Below are positions 1 to 6,329 of a DNA stretch of 43,615 nucleotides, piece by piece. A program made the position numbers and the translations under genes. The stretch comes from an uncultured bacterium. GTDB taxonomy: Bacteria; Bacteroidota; Bacteroidia; Bacteroidales; Bacteroidaceae. The stretch lies in the NCBI GenBank assembly GCA_945829115.1, contig CALZTP010000009.1, positions 1 to 43,615 on the forward strand, written 5' to 3'. Positions within the stretch are counted from its first letter, which is position 1. The number at the start of each line of letters is the position of its first letter. The notes beneath the pieces were generated by a model. It was given only the letters and a program-made list of their open reading frames with translations, had not been told where the DNA came from and made no database searches.

Positions 1-193
1 ACTCTGCCATGGCGAGAAAAGGTCGGCAAAGCCAACGTATAATTGCCGTAAATTAGCCGTAAATTAAAGGAAATAATAATTTTCGGAAATTCACGGATAA
101 TTAGTTCGCTCATTGCATATTCACATAGGTGCTCATCAGCTACGCAGTCTCGATAATTCGCGTTAAAAAAAGAACATTAATGTAAATGTAAAT

Positions 194-1249
194 ATGAAAC
201 TTATGAAGATAAAGACCCTACTCATGTTCCCCCTGCTACCCCTTTTGCTCCTGCTGGCAACGACCTTTGTCGCTTGCAGCGACGATGACAACGAAACAGA
301 AAAGCCGAAAGTCAACCGGATGGTGGCGATTGTGGATACTGATATTGCCTCTTCGACAGACGATCTCTTTCTTTTGACCGCCCTTTACCACCTTGCCGAC
401 ATGAACGCCTTGAAATTTGCTGCTATCATGGTGAATAGGAATGGTGAGGTGAACGCAAAGATGGCTGACCTTATGAACACATACCATAATCACACCGAGG
501 TGCAGATAGGAGTGACCCACTCAGGACCAGAAAACCCAACTGTTTGGTGTGACTATTGGAAGATGTGCGAGCCAGAGACGTATCCAGGAAAAAAGGTGTT
601 CGCACGTACACTCTCCGATACTGAGATTCGTAATCTACCAGATGCTGTGACACTCTACAGGAAGATACTCAGTGAGAGTCGAGACCATAGCGTGCTTATC
701 TTCTCCGTAGGCTTTGCCAATAATCTCTCACGCCTTTTGATGTCCCAGCCAGATGAGTATTCCTCCCTTGACGGTGTGGAACTTGTTAGGCGTAAGGTAA
801 AGGGTGTGCATCTGCAAGCAGGTCATTACGGAAAGGCGGAAGAACCTGACTATAACTTCATGTCTGACCCAGAACATGCGAAGATACTGATAGAGAAATG
901 CCCAGCACCGATGTTTTTCTCCCCACAGGAAGCAGGAGACCTTGTCAACTACAAGCCAGAGGATATTCTTGCCGACTATGAGTTCTGGGGAAAGACAGAC
1001 CATCCAATGTATCATGTCTACAAGCACCATTTCGTTGATCCAGGGCAGCGCATGTGGGATGTCTTGACTCTTATGCAATGGCTACAACCAGACTACTTCG
1101 ATATTTACGGACCTTACGAGATTTCTATCACCGACGATATGATTCTCATTCAGAACCCTCCATTGCCCACATCAAATAGATATGTGTTCTTCCCGAAATC
1201 AGACTCTTTGAAATATATGCTCTCTTGCATACAGAGTTACATGATTTAA
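194..1249 (+). CDS. Nucleoside-hydrolase-like lipoprotein
   Basis: A 351-residue exported protein. A hydrophobic leader ends in a lipobox (FVAC) with Cys28 as the likely lipidated residue, followed by acidic residues, which favours surface or outer-membrane placement. The body resembles the inosine-uridine nucleoside hydrolase fold: VDTDIASSTDD near residues 47-57 stands in for the family's DTDxGxDD calcium/ribose motif, and NFMSDPEHA in the middle fits the NxxxDPxAA motif. The N-terminal motif is altered: the aspartates are spaced differently and the Gly is absent, so true nucleosidase activity is uncertain. Such proteins occur in Bacteroidetes polysaccharide loci, where the substrate is usually unknown. 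No clear TAnnTTTG promoter is visible in the 193 bases upstream. The fold is fairly sure, the substrate is not. Confidence 0.75.
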   Translation: MKLMKIKTLLMFPLLPLLLLLATTFVACSDDDNETEKPKVNRMVAIVDTDIASSTDDLFLLTALYHLADMNALKFAAIMVNRNGEVNAKMADLMNTYHNHTEVQIGVTHSGPENPTVWCDYWKMCEPETYPGKKVFARTLSDTEIRNLPDAVTLYRKILSESRDHSVLIFSVGFANNLSRLLMSQPDEYSSLDGVELVRRKVKGVHLQAGHYGKAEEPDYNFMSDPEHAKILIEKCPAPMFFSPQEAGDLVNYKPEDILADYEFWGKTDHPMYHVYKHHFVDPGQRMWDVLTLMQWLQPDYFDIYGPYEISITDDMILIQNPPLPTSNRYVFFPKSDSLKYMLSCIQSYMI

Positions 1250-1257
1250 TATTTCTA

Positions 1258-1356
1258 CACCCGAAGAGGTATAAAAGCGTTAATAAATCATATTTTTTAT
1301 ACCCGTTTGGGTGTGATTTGTCTGATATTTATTATCTTTGCACCCGAAAAGGTATA
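1258..1356 (+). promoter_or_regulatory. hipB promoter with three operator-like repeats
   Basis: Three copies of one 16-bp motif lie between the lipoprotein gene and the HTH gene: CACCCGAAGAGGTATA at 1258-1273, TATACCCGTTTGGGTG at 1298-1313 (the same motif inverted) and CACCCGAAAAGGTATA at 1341-1356. Each is an imperfect palindrome (ACCC...GGGT or ACCC...AGGT). A Bacteroidetes -7 box, TATCTTTG, sits at 1333-1340 directly before the third copy, so that copy would cover the transcription start. A TTTG lies at 1306-1309, a little too far upstream for an ideal -33 element. The layout fits autorepression by the HipB-like protein; binding itself is inferred. Confidence 0.75.
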
Positions 1357-1372
1357 ATTTTTATTGAAAACC

Positions 1373-1582
1373 ATGGATATTCAACTCTCTGTATTCGTCA
1401 AGACCATGCGTAAAGAGCACGGACTGACACAAGAAGACCTTGCTGCGAAGGCTGGTGTCGGGCTGCGATTTGTTCGCGAACTTGAGCAAGGAAAGCAGAC
1501 ACTTCGTATGGACAAGGTTAATCAGGTCTTAGGACTCTTTGGGCATGAAGTGGGTGCAGTGCCTATAGGGAACGGAAAATAA
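1373..1582 (+). CDS. hipB: HipB-like HTH antitoxin/autorepressor
   Basis: A 69-residue XRE-family DNA-binding protein. The helix-turn-helix covers about residues 10-60, with TQEDLAAKAGVGLRFVRELE matching the classical XRE pattern; the C-terminus (LGLFGHEVGAV) is the type seen in HipB-like antitoxins. ATG 1373 was chosen because a TTG at 1364 is the only upstream alternative and the leader from the TATCTTTG promoter is already short. The next gene, hipS, begins 24 bases downstream, so the three genes are probably one transcript. Expected role: bind the operator repeats just upstream and repress the operon, alone or with the other two proteins. Confidence 0.88.
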   Translation: MDIQLSVFVKTMRKEHGLTQEDLAAKAGVGLRFVRELEQGKQTLRMDKVNQVLGLFGHEVGAVPIGNGK

Positions 1583-1606
1583 CCTAAAAGAATAATCTCT
1601 TACGAT

Positions 1607-1927
1607 ATGAAAAGAGCAAAGGTATATGTAAACAATAGAGAAGCAGGAGTACTTACAGAAGACGAGAATGGATTTACATTCCGTTATCACGATGAGTACC
1701 TTGAGAGTGAGGGAGTCGAGGCGGTAAGCCTTACCCTGCCATTGCGAACAGAGGAGTATCGCGACAAGGTGTTATTCCCTTTCTTCGACGGACTGATTCC
1801 AGAGGGTTGGCTGCTGAATATTGCAGAGAATAGTTGGAAAATAAACCAACGCGACCGCATGTCACTACTTCTTGCCTGCTGCAAGGATTGTATCGGTGCG
1901 GTGAGCGTGATAGCAGAGGAGGAATAG
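1607..1927 (+). CDS. hipS: HipS-like protein (stand-alone HipA N-terminal subdomain)
   Basis: A 106-residue protein that matches only the N-terminal 'couple_hipA' region of HipA kinases: strand-rich start (AKVYVNNREAGVL), the conserved LFPFFDGLIPEGWLL near residues 65-80, and CKDCIGAVSV close to the end. In ordinary HipA this is fused to the kinase; here it is a separate gene ending two bases before the kinase start. The same split is known in the tripartite HipBST system of enteropathogenic E. coli, where the small HipS protein, rather than HipB, neutralises the HipT kinase. By analogy this is the likely antitoxin, although that is not shown by sequence alone. Confidence 0.82.
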   Translation: MKRAKVYVNNREAGVLTEDENGFTFRYHDEYLESEGVEAVSLTLPLRTEEYRDKVLFPFFDGLIPEGWLLNIAENSWKINQRDRMSLLLACCKDCIGAVSVIAEEE

Positions 1928-1929
1928 AT

Positions 1930-2865
1930 ATGAGATGTCTTTATTGCTATAGGGATTTGAAGGACGGACAAAAGGATTACCATCCTGCATGTTCACGGAA
2001 GTTGTTTGGATCATCTAAACCACCGCAGCTACCCTATGTCAGAGAAGATATTGGAGAGCTGGCTAAGCAGGTGGTGAGGAGTCAGACAACTCTGACTGGT
2101 GTGCAAGCAAAACTTTCTTTAGATGTCAATAGGGGAGGAAAGAATGAACCCGACCGCTTCACCATTGTAGGACTGTGGGGAAGGTATATCCTCAAACCAC
2201 AGACAGACCGTTACCGTTGCCTGCCAGAGATAGAAGACCTTACCATGCATCTTGCTGAAGCAGCACGAATTGCCGTGGTTCCTCATGGGCTTATTCGATT
2301 CGCTGACGGTGAGTTGTGTTATATAACGCGCCGCATAGACCGCACACCAGAGGGCGGAAAAATTGCCATGGAAGACATGTGCCAGTTATCGGAGCGTCTT
2401 ACAGAATATAAGTATAAGGGGTCTTACGAGCAGATTGCAAAGACCATCAGACGCTATTCTTCTGTTCCCCAGCTCGATGTGGTGAACTTCTGGGAGGTGG
2501 TGGTATTCTCCTGGCTTACAGGAAATGCAGACATGCACCTGAAGAACTTCTCACTCTACAAGACCTCCTTAGGCTATTCGCTTACCCCCGCCTACGATCT
2601 ACTGTCTACCTTCCTCGTTCTTCCAGAAGACCCCGAAGAGCTTGCCCTCACGCTGAATGGCAGAAAGCGAAAACTGCGAAGGAGCGATTTTGAGAAAGCC
2701 ATGTCTCTCTCCGGACTGAATGAGAAGGTTATAGAGAATATGGCAAAGAAGTTCCGTCGTGCCTTTCCCAAATGGCTTGACCTTATCAATGCCTCTTTCC
2801 TCCCAGACGACATGAAACGTCGCTTCAAGCGTTTGATACTCGAAAGGATGCTCTGGTTGAGGTAA
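1930..2865 (+). CDS. hipT: HipT-like serine/threonine kinase toxin
   Basis: A 311-residue HipA-family kinase lacking the N-terminal subdomain supplied by the previous gene. ATG 1930 follows the hipS stop (TAG 1925-1927) by two bases, which implies translational coupling. A longer reading from 1834 would overlap hipS and is unlikely. Visible features: an N-terminal Cys/His cluster (CLYC...HPAC, residues about 3-20) resembling a small zinc-binding knuckle, a glycine-loop region TTLTGVQAKLSL near residue 55, the catalytic segment GNADMHLKNFSLY, and LTPAYDLLST, which supplies the metal-binding Asp. All kinase residues appear intact, so it is probably active. HipA/HipT toxins phosphorylate aminoacyl-tRNA synthetases; the target here is unknown. 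Confidence 0.88.
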   Translation: MRCLYCYRDLKDGQKDYHPACSRKLFGSSKPPQLPYVREDIGELAKQVVRSQTTLTGVQAKLSLDVNRGGKNEPDRFTIVGLWGRYILKPQTDRYRCLPEIEDLTMHLAEAARIAVVPHGLIRFADGELCYITRRIDRTPEGGKIAMEDMCQLSERLTEYKYKGSYEQIAKTIRRYSSVPQLDVVNFWEVVVFSWLTGNADMHLKNFSLYKTSLGYSLTPAYDLLSTFLVLPEDPEELALTLNGRKRKLRRSDFEKAMSLSGLNEKVIENMAKKFRRAFPKWLDLINASFLPDDMKRRFKRLILERMLWLR

Positions 2866-2870
2866 GGCTT

Positions 2871-2930
2871 GCGCAACCGATAAACCTGCTGACAACGATG
2901 CCCCAAAAAGTGTGTGTTTACTGGTTGCGC
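2871..2930 (+). terminator. Possible terminator after hipT
   Basis: GCGCAACC at 2871-2878 pairs with GGTTGCGC at 2923-2930, extended by CTT/AAG with one bulge. The loop is long (44 bases) and no T-run follows at once, so this is a weak terminator call. Confidence 0.35.
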
Positions 2931-2970
2931 TAAGAATTATCTGCATTTTCCTTGCATTGCCCTCTTTTTT

Positions 2971-3010
2971 TCTTAATGTAACATTTTTGCACGCGTTTGT
3001 TACATTAAGA
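2971..3010. repeat. Perfect 13-bp inverted repeat
   Basis: TCTTAATGTAACA at 2971-2983 pairs exactly with TGTTACATTAAGA at 2998-3010 around a 14-base loop. A T-run lies on the left flank, so it would act as a terminator for minus-strand transcription. Its place about 140 bases upstream of the pectin promoter also allows a protein-binding site. Confidence 0.6.
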
Positions 3011-3148
3011 TGTAGTTTTGTTGCAAGGGGTAGGTGGAGAGATTTGCCTTTTGGGAAGAAAAAATGTGCAAATTCGTTATATTTCAGTATTTTTTCTTGC
3101 TGATTTTTCGAGTTGGTTTGCATATTTTTGATTTTCGTCAAAAAAATC

Positions 3149-3180
3149 TTTGGAGGTATGAAAAAAAATCATTACTTTTG
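3149..3180 (+). promoter_or_regulatory. Promoter of the pectin utilisation operon
   Basis: TTTG at 3149-3152, a 20-base spacer and TACTTTTG at 3173-3180 match the Bacteroidetes sigma-A consensus TTTG / TAnnTTTG. Transcription would begin near 3187, giving a leader of roughly 145 bases. Confidence 0.8.
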
Positions 3181-3333
3181 CAAAAAATATCTTTACAGCC
3201 TCGCAACCCGAAGTGTTACACAGCAGATGCCTCAAAGAAATTGTTGAAGGTGAGAAAACGTGACGCAACGTGACACAATGGGACCCTGCAAGGAAGAATA
3301 ACTAAAATCAAAAAACAACCGAAGTCTTTTTCT

Positions 3334-5088
3334 ATGGAGATCAAAAAAACGATCATGACCGTAGCGGTTTCTGCGGTCGTAACAACAGCAACAGCACAGT
3401 ACCCTACAATTCCCGATTCTGTTAAGGTACGTGAAGCGCGAGAGAATGCCGAATGGGCAGCAAAAGACGATGCTGCTTGGCAGAAGGCGCTTCCGACCGT
3501 CATAAACAGTATGTTCGAGGGAAAACCGTTTGTTCCACAGAGCTCCCGTCCTTCAGACTTGAAGCAGGCAAAGATACCTGCTTTCCCAGGAGCGGAAGGA
3601 GGCGGAATGTATTCCTTTGGAGGGCGAGGTGTTAACTACCTTGGAGCGCCAGTGAAGAGCACCGTCTATGTGGTTACCTCACTGAAAGACTCTGGTCCTG
3701 GCACACTCCGTGAGGCTTGCGAGGCAGGAGGTCCGCGAGTGGTTGTTTTCAACGTTGCTGGCGAGATAAAGCTTGAGCGCCCAATAACCATCACCGCACC
3801 GTATATCACTATTGCTGGTCAGACGGCACCTGGAGACGGTGTTGTGCTCACTGGAGAAACGATGCTCGTTGATACTCATGATGTCATAATCCGTTTCATG
3901 CGCTTCCGCCGTGGAGCAATGGATGTTGCTCACCGAGATGATGCCTGTGGCGGCAACGGAATCGGAAATATCATTTACGACCACTGCTCTGCATCTTGGG
4001 GACTCGATGAGGTTATGTCAATGTACAGGCATGTATACGCAAGACATGGAGGCAAGCAAGACAAGCTCCCTACAGTGAACATCACGATTATGAACAGTAT
4101 CTTTGGACATGGCCTCGACCTCTACAACCATGCCTTTGGAGCATCTATAGGCGGACACAACAACCTCTTTACACGCAACCTCTTTGCGAACAATATCTCG
4201 AGAAACCCTTCCATCGCTATGAATGGCGACTTCAACTTCGTGAACAATGTTGTCTTCAACTGGTGGAACCGCTCTATTGACGGAGGCGACAACCTCTCAG
4301 AGTACAACATCATAAACAACTACTTCAAGCCCGGACCAATCACTGGCTTCAACCAGAAGAAGAACGTCGACAAGACTTTGAAGGCATACCTCAAGGCACT
4401 CAAGAAAGGAAAGATGTATGAATACTACACCTCTGAGGCAGGCAGTGGAAAAGATGGTAAGGCACCAGAAATCTGCTTCCGAATCTTAAAGCCAGAGAAC
4501 GGACGTTCAAAGGAGAGCAAAAACCTCTGGGGAAAAGCCTTCGTAGATGGAAACGTTGTTGAATATTTCGACGCAGTCACCAAGAACAACTGGGACGGAG
4601 GCGTTCAGCCAGCAGGAATGAGCATTGCCGAGGCAAATAGCAGGCTGAAAGTTGACGAGCCTTTCAAATATGCTGCTCCCGAGAAGGTTCTGAGTGCCCA
4701 AGAGGCTTACGAATATGTCATTGCGAACGTAGGAGCCACGATTCCTTGTCGAGATGCCGTAGATGCAAAGATCATTAATGACGTGGTTACTGGAATCCCT
4801 GGCTATGCAAAAGATGCAAAGGTTTGTGTCTCCCCGTATTCTCACCGCCGTCTCCCTGACGACTCTTATAAATTAGGTATTATAACAAATCCACAGCAGA
4901 TAGGCGGACTACCACAATATGCAGCTGGTACTCCACGCACAGACTCTGACGGTGACGGAATGCCAGACGACTGGGAGAAAGCCCACGGCTTAAACCCTAA
5001 CGATGCCACTGACGCCACTCGCCTGACAGAGTCTGGATACATGAATATTGAGCTGTATATCAACGATCTTGACTATTTTAGACGGTAA
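3334..5088 (+). CDS. Secreted PL1 pectate lyase
   Basis: A 584-residue polysaccharide lyase with a signal peptide (cleavage near ATAQ, residue 21). The signature FPGAEGGGMYSFGGRG (about residues 84-99), the segment VYVVTSLKDSGPGTLREA, and a run of parallel beta-helix rungs (ITIAGQTAPGDGVVL, DVIIRFMRFRRG, then N-rich ladders such as NNVVFNWWNRS) place it in the PL1 pectate lyase group common in Bacteroidetes. Near residue 537 the tail DSDGDGMPDDWE is an acidic, calcium-binding-like repeat often found at the end of these enzymes. It has a closely similar paralogue at 16826-18559 but carries extra inserts (YLGAPVKS and a Lys-rich stretch near residues 345-380). It is the first gene after the operon promoter. 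Expected reaction: beta-elimination of polygalacturonate. Confidence 0.9.
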   Translation: MEIKKTIMTVAVSAVVTTATAQYPTIPDSVKVREARENAEWAAKDDAAWQKALPTVINSMFEGKPFVPQSSRPSDLKQAKIPAFPGAEGGGMYSFGGRGVNYLGAPVKSTVYVVTSLKDSGPGTLREACEAGGPRVVVFNVAGEIKLERPITITAPYITIAGQTAPGDGVVLTGETMLVDTHDVIIRFMRFRRGAMDVAHRDDACGGNGIGNIIYDHCSASWGLDEVMSMYRHVYARHGGKQDKLPTVNITIMNSIFGHGLDLYNHAFGASIGGHNNLFTRNLFANNISRNPSIAMNGDFNFVNNVVFNWWNRSIDGGDNLSEYNIINNYFKPGPITGFNQKKNVDKTLKAYLKALKKGKMYEYYTSEAGSGKDGKAPEICFRILKPENGRSKESKNLWGKAFVDGNVVEYFDAVTKNNWDGGVQPAGMSIAEANSRLKVDEPFKYAAPEKVLSAQEAYEYVIANVGATIPCRDAVDAKIINDVVTGIPGYAKDAKVCVSPYSHRRLPDDSYKLGIITNPQQIGGLPQYAAGTPRTDSDGDGMPDDWEKAHGLNPNDATDATRLTESGYMNIELYINDLDYFRR

Positions 5089-5102
5089 GCGTAATGCCAT
5101 TC

Positions 5103-5155
5103 TTCTGGCAGAACAAAAGGTGGGCAACCTTGTGATGGAAACCTAACTGCCAGAA
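5103..5155 (+). repeat. Nested inverted repeats between lyase and TIM-barrel genes
   Basis: TTCTGGCAG at 5103-5111 pairs with CTGCCAGAA at 5147-5155, and inside it AAGGT at 5117-5121 pairs with ACCTT at 5127-5131. No T-run follows, so an RNA-processing or partial attenuation role is more likely than full termination. Confidence 0.5.
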
Positions 5156-5190
5156 TAACAGAAAACGAAACGTAAACAGAAAGCAGAAAA

Positions 5191-6210
5191 ATGACAATCG
5201 ACAACATGCTAAAGGCAACTGCCTGCAAAAACTGTCTGAAAATCGTCGTCTTACCTGTACTCCTCATGCTTTGCACTCTCGAATCGGTGGCGCAGATAGC
5301 AGGAATCAGCTGCTGCGACTGGATGATGCTGAAACGCCAGAAGTTGGGAGTTATCTGCCTCTCGAAGGAAATAAACGCTGACGGCTTGGAAATGGATATG
5401 GGACCGCTTGGAAAAAGAATTCTCTTTGAGAACCGCTTCCGCCCCTCTGCCGACTCCCTCTCCGTAGGCAGGAAAGACTATTCTGACCCTGCTAACGGAA
5501 TCTCCATAGACAGAAAGACCGGCATTCCAGAAGCAGAGATATTCAAAAAGGCAGCCGACTCTCTCGGCATTCGTGTCTCCTCGATCGCCATGTCTGGCTT
5601 CTATGCCCAGAACCTCCTCAGAAGAACCTTCGCCGACGGCAAGGAGCTCACAGAGGCAGAGCGAAATGACAACTACCGCTCTCTTATGCAGGACTGCCTG
5701 AACACCATGCGCCTCTTCGGAGCAAAGGTTGCCTTCCTGCCGTTGGGAGGCAGTGGATATAGCTGGAAGAGTGTTGGCTCTGCCGACTACAAAACCCTCG
5801 TGAAACGACTCCGTATGTTCGGCAGGATGGCAGAGAAGGAAGGCGTTGTGATTGGAGTGCGTACCTCTATGGACGTTGATTTCAATATCCAGTTCCTGAA
5901 AGACGTGAAGAGCAAGGCGGTGAAAATCTACTATAGCGTGCAAGATGCTTGCGATAACAACCGAGATATCTGCAACGAACTCAGAACGCTTGGCAAGGAG
6001 CGCATTGCACAGATACATATCTCGAACACCGATGGAGTCACCCTTCGCCACGACCCAAAGGTGGACATGCCGAAGATAAAGGCAACGCTTGAGGAGATTG
6101 GCTATCAAGGCTGGCTTACCGTTGAACGCAGTCGCAACGCAAAGGACGTTAGAAACGTGCGTGCTAACTACGGCGACAACGTGGCTTATCTGAAAGAGAT
6201 TTTCCAGTAA
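5191..6210 (+). CDS. Exported sugar isomerase/epimerase-like TIM-barrel protein
   Basis: A 339-residue protein with a signal peptide (MLKATACKNCLKIVV...ESVAQ, cleavage near residue 35). The rest fits the xylose-isomerase-like / AP-endonuclease-2 TIM-barrel superfamily: RVSSIAMSGFYAQ, LNTMRLFGAKVAFLPLGGS, EGVVIGVRTSMD, then AQIHISNTDG and YQGWLTVERSR near the end, where the family usually has its metal-binding His and Glu residues. It lies 102 bases after the lyase and probably shares its transcript. Periplasmic or surface members of this fold are frequent in Bacteroidetes glycan loci, generally without known substrates. A role on a galacturonate-derived sugar is a guess from position. Confidence 0.75.
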   Translation: MTIDNMLKATACKNCLKIVVLPVLLMLCTLESVAQIAGISCCDWMMLKRQKLGVICLSKEINADGLEMDMGPLGKRILFENRFRPSADSLSVGRKDYSDPANGISIDRKTGIPEAEIFKKAADSLGIRVSSIAMSGFYAQNLLRRTFADGKELTEAERNDNYRSLMQDCLNTMRLFGAKVAFLPLGGSGYSWKSVGSADYKTLVKRLRMFGRMAEKEGVVIGVRTSMDVDFNIQFLKDVKSKAVKIYYSVQDACDNNRDICNELRTLGKERIAQIHISNTDGVTLRHDPKVDMPKIKATLEEIGYQGWLTVERSRNAKDVRNVRANYGDNVAYLKEIFQ

Positions 6211-6211
6211 C

Positions 6212-6290
6212 AATCAGAGAAAGTTCTAATCAGAGAAAGCTCTAATCAGAGAAAGCTCTAATCAGAGAAAGCTCTATTCAGAGAAAGAAC
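6212..6290 (+). repeat. Five tandem copies of a 16-bp repeat
   Basis: The unit AATCAGAGAAAGCTCT occurs at 6212, 6228, 6244, 6260 and (diverged) 6276. The first copy has one change (GTTCT) and the last drifts at its end. It fills the gap between two genes of the pectin operon. Each unit contains AGAG...CTCT, so the transcript can form several alternative weak hairpins. Confidence 0.9.
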
Positions 6291-6329
6291 AATCAAAAAA
6301 GAACAATAACAAAAAAACAATAATATCCT

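Larger units (their letters stand above)
2866..3333. other. Intergenic region between hipT and the pectin locus
   Basis: These 468 bases contain no convincing gene. They hold a hairpin just after hipT, a perfect 13-bp inverted repeat at 2971-3010, a well-formed promoter at 3149-3180, and a leader of about 145 bases before the first pectate lyase. AT-rich short reading frames here lack family resemblance. Confidence 0.7.

Noticed and set aside
1607..2865. HipA split as a frameshifted pseudogene
   Set aside because: The kinase has its own ATG two bases after the previous stop and a Cys/His segment of its own at the N-terminus, and the two-gene layout matches the HipBST family; a damaged single gene is less likely.
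2912..3273. Short reading frames on both strands between hipT and the first lyase
   Set aside because: They overlap the palindrome and promoter and are rich in Phe/Lys as expected of AT-rich non-coding DNA.
5251..6213. 320-residue minus-strand reading frame
   Set aside because: It lies wholly antisense to the TIM-barrel gene, has no recognisable domain and no promoter; a codon-bias shadow.
6212..6290. CRISPR array
   Set aside because: Repeats are directly adjacent with no spacers and no cas genes are near.
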